From: Clostridia bacterium | GTDB lineage: Bacteria > Bacillota > Clostridia > Lutisporales > Lutisporaceae | Length of the DNA: 38,646 nt | Direction of reading: 5' to 3' | NCBI GenBank assembly: GCA_017994115.1 | Contig: JAGOLK010000011.1 | Coordinates: forward strand, 1 to 38,646 | Translations under genes and position numbers: made by a program | Notes under the pieces: generated by a model | Told to the model about the DNA's origin: nothing | The model's database searches: none | The model's input: the letters and a program-made list of their open reading frames with translations, nothing else | In this document: positions 26,075 to 33,972 of the stretch, piece after piece | Layout: every line of letters starts with the position of its first letter | Position numbering within the stretch: position 1 is the first letter of the stretch

Positions 26075-26842
26075 ATGAGGTCAGCCGGCAGGACGGACAT
26101 TGGTCTGGTCAGAAAAGTAAATGAAGACAGATTTTTATGCGAAAAACTTGAAGACATCGACAGCACGTATTTATACATTGTTGCCGACGGCATGGGAGGA
26201 CATAATGCGGGAGAAGTAGCAAGTTCAATAGCGGTACAAGAGGTAGCATCTTACATAAAAAACAGCATTGGGACCCTTATGCAGGGAGATGAAGAAATTA
26301 AGGATCTTGTCAGAAATGCAATTATGCATGCCAACGAAAAGGTTTACAAGACGTCTATACTTAAGAGCAACTGCCTTGGTATGGGAACAACGCTTTCAAT
26401 GGTGCTTGCAAAAAACAACAGTATTTATATAGGACATGTAGGAGACAGCAGGATATACCTTATCAGAGGAAAAGACATATCAAGGCTTACGGAGGATCAT
26501 TCCCTGGTTGCGGAGTTGGTAAAGAGAGGCACTATTAAACCGGAGGATGCATTTAATCATCCGCAGAAAAACGTCATTACAAGAGCACTCGGAACGGAAT
26601 ATTCAATTGAACCGGACGTGTACCAATATGATATGCAGTACGGCGATCTTATACTTATCTGCACTGACGGGTTGTCAAATGCGGTGTGTGAAGAAGATAT
26701 ATCCCGTGTGATGAATGCTGCTTCCGATTTAAACGGGGCTTGCGAGCTTCTGATAGAAAAAGCCAAGGAAAAGGGCGGCTATGATAACATAACAGCTGTA
26801 GCTATTCAGGTGTGTAAGGGCGGTGAAGATAATGATAGGTAG
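26075..26842 (+). CDS. prpC: PP2C-type Ser/Thr protein phosphatase (Stp/PrpC)
   Basis: A 255-residue Mn/Mg-dependent phosphatase that reverses PrkC phosphorylation. Metal and phosphate motifs are in order: RKVNEDRF, VADGMGGHNAGE, GMGTTLS, GHVGDSRIYLIR, TEDHSLV, ICTDGLSN and the closing DNITAVAIQV. No membrane segment is present. The last codons overlap prkC by 11 bases, so phosphatase and kinase are made together. Confidence 0.96.
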   Translation: MRSAGRTDIGLVRKVNEDRFLCEKLEDIDSTYLYIVADGMGGHNAGEVASSIAVQEVASYIKNSIGTLMQGDEEIKDLVRNAIMHANEKVYKTSILKSNCLGMGTTLSMVLAKNNSIYIGHVGDSRIYLIRGKDISRLTEDHSLVAELVKRGTIKPEDAFNHPQKNVITRALGTEYSIEPDVYQYDMQYGDLILICTDGLSNAVCEEDISRVMNAASDLNGACELLIEKAKEKGGYDNITAVAIQVCKGGEDNDR

Positions 26843-28808
26843 AGTATTGGGAGATAGATATGAAATATTGGAAAAAATAGGCGGCGGCGGAATGGCCTTG
26901 GTGTATAAAGCCAAATGCAGACTGTTGAATAGATTTGTTGCTATAAAGGTTCTGAGGCCGGAATTTACCGAAGATGAAGAATTTGTCAAGAAATTCAGGA
27001 GAGAAGCACAATCGGCAGCCAGTCTTTCACATCCGAATATAGTCGGGATTTATGACGTGGGAACCGAAAGCAACAGCTATTATATAGTTATGGAGTACAT
27101 CAAGGGGCAGACACTGAAAGAGCTGATAAAGAGCAAAGGGACCTTGGGGGTGGAATATTCCACTAATATCGCAATCCAGATATGCTATGCATTGGAACAA
27201 GCCCATAAAAACAATATAGTTCACCGGGATATAAAATCTCATAATATACTGATACGGGAAGACAACTCTGTGAAAGTCACGGATTTTGGAATAGCCAGAG
27301 CTGTGTCTTCAAGCACTATAACTAATACAGGCAATGTAATCGGCTCTGTGCATTATTTCTCACCCGAACAGGCAAGGGGAGGATATGTGGATGAGAAATC
27401 GGATATTTATTCACTTGGAGTCGTAATGTATGAAATGCTTACAGGAAGACTTCCTTTTGAAGGTGATTCTCCTATTGCTGTTGCTTTGAAGCATATTCAG
27501 GAAGAGCCGGAGCCTCCTTCCAGGATTAATTCCAGGATACCGAAAGCCATTGAAGCAATAATAATGAAGTGTATGGAAAAGGAAGTATCTAAAAGGTATA
27601 ACAGCGCTTCGGAGATAATAAATGACCTCAGACAGTCATTGGTAATGCCTAACGGAGACTTTGTAAAGAAAAACAGGTATACCGATGAAAATACCAGGGT
27701 TCTTGAACCTATAAAAATAATTGACAGGGAAGCAGCGGCTGAGATTAATGAAGAGCCGGAAAGCAAGGATTTGAATGAAGTAAAAGAGGAAAAAATCCTC
27801 ATCGATGATTATTCAGTTGATGCAATCCCAAAAGTAGCTGAGGGGAAAGATAAGCCTATACAGAATAAGAGGAACATGAAGCTTACTATTGCTGCTGTTT
27901 TTGGGGGATTGCTGCTGGCTTTGCTGCTGGGCGGAGGAATATTGTTCGTTAACAGCCTCTTTACCGTAAAGGAAGTTGAGGTTCCTGACATTAGGAACAA
28001 TAGCGAAGAAGAGGCAAGGGAAAAGCTCAGTGCTCTCAGCCTTATACTTGAAGTAACCGAAAGGGTATTTAACAAGGATATTCCCGAAGGAAGCATTATC
28101 AGCCAAAATCCCAAGCCCAACGAGAAGAACAAGATAACCAATCCCGTAAAAGTTGTTGTAAGCAAAGGGCCCAGGAAGGTTGTAGTTCCGAAACTTGAGG
28201 GTGAAAGCTATGACAAGGTCAAGCTCATACTTGAAGGAGAAGGGCTGATTGAGGGTACCTTTGATCAGGAATACAGCGATTATCCCAATGGTTTTGTTAT
28301 AAGGCAGAGTATAGCTCCGGGTATAAGTGTGGATGAAGGGACTACAATAGACTATGTAATAAGTATAGGGCCGGAAAAATTCATAATGCCTTCTTATATT
28401 GGAGCTGATATTGAAGATGTCAAAACGGATCTGATTATCAAAGACCTTATATTGGGGAACATAACTCCGGACAGCAACAGTGAAGCGCCATTTAATTCAG
28501 TGCTGGAGCAGAGCATAAGGCCCGGCACTGAGGTCAGCAGGAAAAGCGTAGTGGATTTTGTTGTCAACAACTATAAGCCGGAGCCTCCGCCCTCAAGCTT
28601 CAAGCTTCGTTTCACACTGCCGCCGGAGCTTGAGAGTATGAAGGTGACGGTATATAAAGTACAAAATGAAATAAGCAGCAGAATATATGAAAGCATTCAC
28701 AAATCAACCGACAGCCCCCTGGAAATACCGGTAAGCGGTGAAGGGAATGTAATTTTTGAAGTTTATATAAATGACAGCTTGCATGAAAGCGTAGCGCACA
28801 AATTTTAA
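26832..28808 (+). CDS. prkC: Ser/Thr protein kinase PrkC/PknB with PASTA repeats
   Basis: A 658-residue receptor kinase. The kinase domain (about 10-270) has the glycine loop KIGGGGMALVYKA, Lys39, the HRD catalytic motif (131-133) and DFG (151-153), with Ser/Thr in the activation loop. A charged juxtamembrane linker is followed by one membrane helix (about 351-373). Three extracellular PASTA repeats (about 379-582) bind muropeptides or lipid II in this family. A proline-rich hinge (PEPPPSS) leads to an extra beta-rich domain of about 75 residues. Kinases of this type govern growth, cell wall and spore germination. ATG 26832 follows GGTGA; GTG 26823 is an alternative. Confidence 0.96.
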   Translation: MIGRVLGDRYEILEKIGGGGMALVYKAKCRLLNRFVAIKVLRPEFTEDEEFVKKFRREAQSAASLSHPNIVGIYDVGTESNSYYIVMEYIKGQTLKELIKSKGTLGVEYSTNIAIQICYALEQAHKNNIVHRDIKSHNILIREDNSVKVTDFGIARAVSSSTITNTGNVIGSVHYFSPEQARGGYVDEKSDIYSLGVVMYEMLTGRLPFEGDSPIAVALKHIQEEPEPPSRINSRIPKAIEAIIMKCMEKEVSKRYNSASEIINDLRQSLVMPNGDFVKKNRYTDENTRVLEPIKIIDREAAAEINEEPESKDLNEVKEEKILIDDYSVDAIPKVAEGKDKPIQNKRNMKLTIAAVFGGLLLALLLGGGILFVNSLFTVKEVEVPDIRNNSEEEAREKLSALSLILEVTERVFNKDIPEGSIISQNPKPNEKNKITNPVKVVVSKGPRKVVVPKLEGESYDKVKLILEGEGLIEGTFDQEYSDYPNGFVIRQSIAPGISVDEGTTIDYVISIGPEKFIMPSYIGADIEDVKTDLIIKDLILGNITPDSNSEAPFNSVLEQSIRPGTEVSRKSVVDFVVNNYKPEPPPSSFKLRFTLPPELESMKVTVYKVQNEISSRIYESIHKSTDSPLEIPVSGEGNVIFEVYINDSLHESVAHKF

Positions 28809-28822
28809 CGAGGAGGGAATGT

Positions 28823-29704
28823 ATGCAAAAAGGTGTTATAGTAAAAGGCATCGGCGGATTCTACTATGTTGACACGGGGGAAGGGGTATACGAGTGCCGT
28901 GCCAGAGGTAAATTCAGGTTAAAGAACATAACACCTTTAATAGGGGACCATGTTGAAATTGATGTTGATACGGGAAGCCTGCAGGGTTATATAATCAACA
29001 TTCTAGAGAGGAAAAACCAGCTTATAAGGCCGACTGTAGCCAACATTGACCAGGCAGTGATAGTGTTTGCGGCAAAAAAGCCTGATATAAACATGGTGCT
29101 TATGCAGAAGTTCCTGGTTTATTCGGAGTATAAGAATCTGAATGTCACAGTTTGTATAAACAAAATTGATTTGGACCCGGAGGGCCGTTATCTTGATGTG
29201 GTCAGGATGCTTGAGGGTATTCCCTATAAGGTAATAACCACAAGTGCGAAAGTTAATTTCGGGATAGAGCAGCTGCAGGAAACACTTAAAGATAAGGTTT
29301 CGGTTTTTGCAGGCCCCTCCGGTGCGGGAAAGTCATCGTTGCTGAACTGCATTCAGCCGGGGCTTAGACTCAAGACGGGGGACCTGAGCAAAAAAATAGA
29401 CAGAGGCACACATACTACGAGGCATGCGGAGCTTATAAAGCTTGAAGAGGGCGGCATGGTAGCGGACACTCCGGGGTTTACCTCTCTTGATATCGGCGAA
29501 GTGGAGATGTCGAAGCTTGAAAGCTGCTTCCCGGAATTTGAAAACCACAAGAATTGCCAATTCGTTAACTGCATCCATGATAAGGAACCCCGTTGCGGGA
29601 TAAGAGAGGCAGTGCTCGAAGGCAAGATAAACAAAATAAGATATGATTACTACATATCTCTGTTAAATGAATTAAAGAGTGCTGCGGGGAGGAATTATAA
29701 ATGA
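28823..29704 (+). CDS. rsgA: ribosome small-subunit-dependent GTPase RsgA
   Basis: A 293-residue circularly permuted GTPase that aids late maturation of the 30S subunit. An N-terminal OB-fold covers about residues 1-65. The GTP motifs run in permuted order: NKID (113-116), P-loop GPSGAGKS (164-171), DTPG (215-218). The C-terminal zinc site is C-x4-C-x-H-x5-C (Cys245, Cys250, His252, Cys258). AGGAGGG precedes the ATG. The stop overlaps the rpe start by four bases (ATGA). Confidence 0.97.
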   Translation: MQKGVIVKGIGGFYYVDTGEGVYECRARGKFRLKNITPLIGDHVEIDVDTGSLQGYIINILERKNQLIRPTVANIDQAVIVFAAKKPDINMVLMQKFLVYSEYKNLNVTVCINKIDLDPEGRYLDVVRMLEGIPYKVITTSAKVNFGIEQLQETLKDKVSVFAGPSGAGKSSLLNCIQPGLRLKTGDLSKKIDRGTHTTRHAELIKLEEGGMVADTPGFTSLDIGEVEMSKLESCFPEFENHKNCQFVNCIHDKEPRCGIREAVLEGKINKIRYDYYISLLNELKSAAGRNYK

Positions 29705-30360
29705 TTAAGATTGCGCCGTCTATTTTATCTGCAGATTTTGCGAATCTGGAGAGGGATATAGGGATAGTGGAGAAGGCAGGTGCCGATTGGCTTCACGTTG
29801 ATGTTATGGACGGGCATTTTGTTCCGAATATAACTATAGGCCCGGCTGTTGTAAAAAGCTTGAGGGCAAAAAGCAGCCTGGTTTTTGATGTACATCTTAT
29901 GATTGACAATCCTGAGTTATACATAAATGATTTTGCGGAAGCCGGCGCCGATATCATTACAGTACATGCAGAGGCTTCCGTACACCTGCACAGGCTGATA
30001 CAAATGATAAAGGCAAAAGGTCTGAAAGCGGGTATGGCATTGAATCCTGCCACCCCTGTCAATGTCCTGGAGCATATTATAGAGGACTTGGACATGGTAT
30101 TGATTATGAGTGTGAACCCGGGCTTTGGAGGACAAAAGTTTATTAATTCCGCTTATGAAAAGATATCCGTTGTAAGAAGCCTCATTGAGAATAAGAATCT
30201 GTCCGTTGATTTGCAGGTTGACGGAGGAATAGGGCCTGACAATATCCGACAGGTTGTCGGGAGCGGAGCTAATATAATTGTTGCGGGTTCGGCAATTTTT
30301 AACTCGTCGAACATACCGGAAACAATAAGAATTATGAAGGAAGCAGGCATAAGGAAATAA
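29701..30360 (+). CDS. rpe: ribulose-phosphate 3-epimerase
   Basis: A 219-residue TIM-barrel metalloenzyme of the pentose phosphate pathway, interconverting ribulose-5-P and xylulose-5-P. Motifs are [22 protein letters not shown] (metal ligands and catalytic Asp), [17 protein letters not shown] and QVDGGI. It starts within the rsgA stop and its own stop overlaps the thiN start by one base, which implies translational coupling. Confidence 0.97.
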   Translation: MIKIAPSILSADFANLERDIGIVEKAGADWLHVDVMDGHFVPNITIGPAVVKSLRAKSSLVFDVHLMIDNPELYINDFAEAGADIITVHAEASVHLHRLIQMIKAKGLKAGMALNPATPVNVLEHIIEDLDMVLIMSVNPGFGGQKFINSAYEKISVVRSLIENKNLSVDLQVDGGIGPDNIRQVVGSGANIIVAGSAIFNSSNIPETIRIMKEAGIRK

Positions 30361-30992
30361 TGAAAACTGTAATAATCAGCGGCGGTGAAATAAAGGATTA
30401 TGAATTTTGCAGCAGTATTGTCAGATCTGCAGATAAGGTTATATGTGCGGACAGCGGTACAAGGCACGCAGTGAATATGAATCTGACTCCTGATGTAATA
30501 ATAGGGGACATGGATTCATCACCGGCCCGGTTTATTGATTTTTTCAGAAAAAAAGGTGTTGAAATCATACAATACCCCAAGGAAAAGGACAAAACCGACA
30601 CACACATATGTGTGGAATACGCACTGGACTTCTCGACGGAAATAATATTGCTGGGAGCGACAGGGAACCGGATTGACCATATGATTGCAAATATCTCTCT
30701 GTTGATGCTTGGAATCCGGCGGAACATACCCATAAGCATAATAGACAACAAGAATTATATCAGGATGATTGAGGATTCCATTACACTGAAGGGAAATAAA
30801 GGTGAGTTTTTCTCCCTTATACCCTATACCGAGAAAGTAGAAGGACTGAGCACCAGGGGAGCCCATTACGAGCTTGAGGATGCAGTTATGGAGCTGGGGA
30901 ATCCCTATGGTGTCAGCAATTACTTTGAAGAAGAAACCGTAAGTATAACCATTAAGAAAGGCTTTCTGCTGGTCATCAAGTCGGAAGATTAG
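30360..30992 (+). CDS. thiN: thiamine pyrophosphokinase
   Basis: A 210-residue enzyme making thiamine diphosphate from thiamine and ATP. The N-terminal domain carries the family motifs ADSGTRHA, VIIGDMDSSP and KDKTDTH, then LLGATGNRIDH. The C-terminal beta domain (about 130-210) contains the thiamine-site stretch near STRGAHYEL. It is coupled to rpe. The same neighbourhood holds yloS/thiN in Bacillus. Confidence 0.94.
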   Translation: MKTVIISGGEIKDYEFCSSIVRSADKVICADSGTRHAVNMNLTPDVIIGDMDSSPARFIDFFRKKGVEIIQYPKEKDKTDTHICVEYALDFSTEIILLGATGNRIDHMIANISLLMLGIRRNIPISIIDNKNYIRMIEDSITLKGNKGEFFSLIPYTEKVEGLSTRGAHYELEDAVMELGNPYGVSNYFEEETVSITIKKGFLLVIKSED

Positions 30993-31046
30993 AAACCTGA
31001 GAGAAAAAAACAGCTTGGCGGCCTGAAAAATCCGTGTCAAATAAGA

Positions 31047-31088
31047 CTCTGCATTAATATTATATAATGTAGGGTTTTTATCTTTTTT
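31047..31088 (+). terminator. rho-independent terminator after thiN
   Basis: A 10-bp stem, CTCTGCATTA (31047-31056) with TAATGTAGGG (31065-31074), has two wobbles and an 8-base AT loop, followed by TTTTTATCTTTTTTT. TATTAT/TATAAT inside the loop and right arm could also act as a -10 for the small genes downstream, so the hairpin and a promoter may overlap. Confidence 0.7.
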
Positions 31089-31117
31089 TGCCATTATTCC
31101 GTCAGGGGGATTTAACA

Positions 31118-31273
31118 ATGAGGTATACATATAAGAGATATGCCGGCTGCTTGTGTATCATACTGTCTGTCTTCCTTGTCTCAAGATTCATGCCGCTTTT
31201 TCTATGGTATTTGGCAGTGGCGGCAGTTGTTGCAATGATAGGATTTCTGCTGTACAATTGCTTTTTTATATAG
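31118..31273 (+). CDS. 51-residue hydrophobic membrane protein, unknown function
   Basis: A short basic N-terminus (MRYTYKRYAG) is followed by two hydrophobic segments (about 10-25 and 27-50) with a Met-Pro turn between them. AGGGGGA (31103-31109), 8 bases upstream, selects this ATG over an in-frame ATG at 31088. It is paired with the next small membrane gene, 18 bases downstream. It occupies the thiN-rpmB interval, where B. subtilis encodes the 26-residue SpoVM, but it shows no SpoVM resemblance. Confidence 0.7.
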   Translation: MRYTYKRYAGCLCIILSVFLVSRFMPLFLWYLAVAAVVAMIGFLLYNCFFI

Positions 31274-31291
31274 TATAGGAGGAATGACATC

Positions 31292-31444
31292 ATGAGTTTA
31301 TTAAAAAGAAAAAAATTGATTGGCTTCCTTACATTCTGCATAGGGCTGGGAATACTGTTTGCAATCCTGGTTCCTACAATAGGCTGGGTGATGTTTTCGG
31401 CAATCTGCCTTATTGGCATCGGAATATTTCTTATAAAATACTGA
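31292..31444 (+). CDS. 50-residue hydrophobic membrane protein, unknown function
   Basis: It begins MSLLKRKKLIGF: a basic head followed by two membrane segments (about 10-27 and 31-49) separated by a Pro-Thr turn, ending IKY. A strong AGGAGG (31277-31282) is 9 bases before the ATG, which makes real translation likely despite the length. Size, topology and spacing match the preceding gene, so the two may be a functional pair or old duplicates, although sequence identity is low. A bidirectional terminator follows. Confidence 0.75.
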   Translation: MSLLKRKKLIGFLTFCIGLGILFAILVPTIGWVMFSAICLIGIGIFLIKY

Positions 31445-31466
31445 GAGATGTTATTTCAAAAAAGTC

Positions 31467-31494
31467 AAAAAGCGCTTAACCGCGCTTTTATTTA
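31467..31494. terminator. bidirectional terminator between the small genes and rpmB
   Basis: An 8-bp stem, AAAAGCGC (31468-31475) with GCGCTTTT (31482-31489), has a 6-base TTAACC loop. T runs follow on both strands. It serves the plus-strand small genes and the minus-strand rpmB, whose stop is at 31497. Confidence 0.85.
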
Positions 31495-31496
31495 CG

Positions 31497-31688
31497 TTAT
31501 ATTGCTCTCTGTACTTTACCCGATCTTAAACATCTGGTGCATACATGCAATCTCTGTGGAGTACCGTTTACAACGGCTTTTACAGTTCTGACGTTAGGCA
31601 GCCAGATCCTGCGGCTATGTCTGTTTGAGTGGCTTACCTTGTTTCCGGAAATCATGCCTTTTCCGCAAACCTCGCAATGTCTCGCCAT
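31497..31688 (-). CDS. rpmB: 50S ribosomal protein L28
   Basis: A 63-residue ribosomal protein with the bacterial L28 core. The start is MARHCEVCGKG, the middle reads HSNRHSRRIWLPN, and the end reads HVCTRCLRSGK. The two CxxC pairs form a zinc ribbon. The start at 31688 is fixed by GGAGGTG on the minus strand, and the longer in-frame extension to 31727 overlaps the promoter. It is monocistronic with its own promoter and terminator. Confidence 0.97.
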   Translation of the reverse strand: MARHCEVCGKGMISGNKVSHSNRHSRRIWLPNVRTVKAVVNGTPQRLHVCTRCLRSGKVQRAI

Positions 31689-31717
31689 GGAATACACCTC
31701 CTTATAAAAACAAATAT

Positions 31718-31746
31718 ATTTTAACACAACCCGTTATAAATGGCAA
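31718..31746 (-). promoter_or_regulatory. strong sigma-A promoter of rpmB
   Basis: The minus strand has TTGCCA (31746-31741), 17 bases, TAAAAT (31723-31718). Initiation would fall about 20 bases before the start codon. Confidence 0.8.
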
Positions 31747-31904
31747 CAATATGTTTTCATGTTTTAAGCATTGCGGCAACAGGTAAATTATAGTATCATT
31801 TAATATGTCACAATTTGTTAGTATTATTTGTATCATATAAAATACTTATTATAAAGCAAGGCAAGAAAATTTTTCTAAATTCGAAAATTTTACTGCTGAT
31901 GCGT

Positions 31905-31910
31905 TATAAT
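31905..31910 (+). promoter_or_regulatory. -10 element of the yloU-fakA promoter
   Basis: A perfect TATAAT lies 34 bases before the yloU ATG. The upstream AT-rich DNA offers only a poor -35 (TTCGAA at 31880-31885, 19-base spacer). The 31747-31904 stretch shows no other element. Confidence 0.5.
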
Positions 31911-31943
31911 ATATAATAATAATAAAAAGCGGGAGGAGATTAC

Positions 31944-32294
31944 ATGGCTGCCATATACAAAACTCAGTATGGTGAAGTTAATATAACAGATGATGTTTTA
32001 GCAACCATTTCAGGACTTGCAGCTACTGAATGCTACGGTTTGGTAGGAATGGCAAGCAAGAATGCCAAAGACGGCCTGGTTGAGCTTCTTAAGAGGGAGA
32101 ACCTTGCTAAAGGTGTAAAGGTTACAACAGAAGGTGAAGAGATAATAGTGGATTTATATATTGTTGTTGAATTTGGTACAAAGATATCCACTATTGCAGA
32201 TAATATTATCAGTAAGGTAAAATATACTGTAGAAAATCTGACAGGCTTGAAAGTAAAGAAAGTAAATATAAATGTACAGGGCGTCAGAGTATAA
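31944..32294 (+). CDS. yloU: Asp23/Gls24 family envelope-stress protein (YloU-like)
   Basis: A 116-residue protein of the Asp23 family. It starts with the family pattern YGEVNITDDVLATISGLAA and continues CYGLVGMA, VDLYIVVEFG and VKKVNINVQGV. Asp23 proteins associate with the membrane and influence envelope stress. GGGAGGAG precedes the ATG. It is followed after 22 bases by fakA, a pair conserved in most Firmicutes. Confidence 0.94.
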   Translation: MAAIYKTQYGEVNITDDVLATISGLAATECYGLVGMASKNAKDGLVELLKRENLAKGVKVTTEGEEIIVDLYIVVEFGTKISTIADNIISKVKYTVENLTGLKVKKVNINVQGVRV

Positions 32295-32316
32295 CTCTGG
32301 AAAGGAGGTACATATC

Positions 32317-33954
32317 TTGTCAACAAAAAATATTGATGGTATACAGTTAAGGAACATGTTTTTATCCGGCGCAAATAATCTGGAAAACAATAAAGGAATT
32401 GTAAACTCTCTAAATGTATTTCCTGTGCCTGACGGTGACACCGGAACAAATATGTCGCTTACAATGCAGCTGGCTGTGAAGGAAATCATAGCTGTAAAGA
32501 ATATTGAAATTCAAAGCGTGGCCAATGCCGCTGCCAATGGTTCTCTTATGGGAGCAAGAGGCAATTCGGGAGTTATACTTTCACAAATATGGAGAGGCTT
32601 TGCCAAGGCATTGAAGAATCAAAAAAGCATGGATACAAATTTATTGGCCAATGCGCTTATGGAAGGCTCCAATACTGCTTACAAAGCAATAATGAAGCCT
32701 ACTGAAGGGACTATTCTTACAGTCATTCGGGAAACAGCAGAATATGCAATGAAGGTTTATGAAAATTTTGAGGATAATGTACTGTTTTTGGAAGAAATAA
32801 TAGAGAAGGCAAATAGTGTATTGCGCAGGACTCCTGAAATGCTTCAGGTGCTTAAGAATGCCGGAGTTGTTGATGCAGGCGGTAAAGGCCTTATTTATAT
32901 AATTGAAGGAATGTATCAGTACCTGAAGACGGGTGAAATGATAGAACTAAGAGCTGCGGCAGATAGTGAAGAGCATGACAGGGCGCTATTTAAAGAAGAG
33001 GAAATTGTGTTCGGCTATTGTACCGAATTTTTCATAAAAGGAAGAAAACTCAGGCTGGAAAAGTTCAGAGATGAGGTAGTGACGATGGGAGACTCACTTC
33101 TTGTTGTCGGGGATGAGAATCTTTTGAAGGTTCATATACATACCAACAATCCTGGCAAGGTGCTGGAACTGGCGATGGCCCAAGGTGAGCTTTCCAGTAT
33201 AAAGATAGATAATATGAGGGAACAGCACAATGAACTCCTGTTTAATAAGGAGGAGCACAAAGCTGCGGAAGAATCGGAACAAACTCCAATACCTATGGAG
33301 AGGTATGGAACCATAGCTGTTGCAATGGGAGAAGGCATATCTTCCATATTCAAGGACTTGGGGGTAAACGAAATAATAGAAGGCGGGCAAACAATGAATC
33401 CAAGTACTGAGGATATATTAAACAGTGTGAATAAAATCAATGCGGAAACGATATATATATTCCCCAATAACAGCAATATCATTCTTGCAGCAAATCAGGC
33501 AAAGTCAATGTCTGATAAAAATGTAATAGTTGCGGCAACAAAATCCATTCCTCAGGGGATATCCGCACTTATGGCGCTTAATCATGATAAGGGAATTGAG
33601 GAGAACAATAAAAAGATTGAAAAGGCAATTGCAAATGTAAAGTCAGGCCTGGTTACCTATGCAGTGAGAAATTCCAACTATGACGGAATAAATATAGAAG
33701 AGGGTAACGTACTTGGCATGGTTGAAGGAAAAATCAGCGGGGTAGGCAATGATATTCTTGAAGTCAGCCATAAGGTTCTCGATGATATGGTGGATGAAGA
33801 TTCTTCTTTGATTTCCATTTATTACGGAAGCGAAGTGAAAGAAGAGGAAGCCCTGAAGCTGAAGGAAGAAATCGGTGAACTGTACAATGACTGCGAAATA
33901 GAACTACACTTCGGCGGACAGCCTCTATATTATTATATACTCTCAGTAGAATAA
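32317..33954 (+). CDS. fakA: fatty acid kinase subunit FakA (DAK2 domain, YloV)
   Basis: A 545-residue kinase that phosphorylates FakB-bound fatty acids for phospholipid synthesis. The N-terminal nucleotide-binding DhaL-like domain carries PDGDTGTNM (Asp39, Asp41), GARGNSGVILSQ and DAGGKG. The middle domain (about 230-330) and the C-terminal DegV-like domain complete the family layout. TTG 32317 has AAAGGAGG (32301-32308), 8 bases upstream. The longer frame from 32272 overlaps yloU. No fakB is in the window. Confidence 0.94.
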   Translation: MSTKNIDGIQLRNMFLSGANNLENNKGIVNSLNVFPVPDGDTGTNMSLTMQLAVKEIIAVKNIEIQSVANAAANGSLMGARGNSGVILSQIWRGFAKALKNQKSMDTNLLANALMEGSNTAYKAIMKPTEGTILTVIRETAEYAMKVYENFEDNVLFLEEIIEKANSVLRRTPEMLQVLKNAGVVDAGGKGLIYIIEGMYQYLKTGEMIELRAAADSEEHDRALFKEEEIVFGYCTEFFIKGRKLRLEKFRDEVVTMGDSLLVVGDENLLKVHIHTNNPGKVLELAMAQGELSSIKIDNMREQHNELLFNKEEHKAAEESEQTPIPMERYGTIAVAMGEGISSIFKDLGVNEIIEGGQTMNPSTEDILNSVNKINAETIYIFPNNSNIILAANQAKSMSDKNVIVAATKSIPQGISALMALNHDKGIEENNKKIEKAIANVKSGLVTYAVRNSNYDGINIEEGNVLGMVEGKISGVGNDILEVSHKVLDDMVDEDSSLISIYYGSEVKEEEALKLKEEIGELYNDCEIELHFGGQPLYYYILSVE

Positions 33955-33972
33955 AATTATTGAGGTGTACAA

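Noticed and set aside
30519-31130. Minus-strand open frame of 203 codons over thiN
   Set aside because: It is antisense to a clear thiN with catalytic motifs and lacks its own ribosome site and family motifs.
31868-31892. AAAATTTT-rich inverted repeat before yloU as an operator
   Set aside because: The motif is self-complementary low-complexity AT sequence and carries no specific information.
30993-31943. A SpoVM homolog expected near rpmB
   Set aside because: No short frame in either gap resembles the SpoVM amphipathic helix. The frame beginning ATG GCA ACA near 31740 has no ribosome site.
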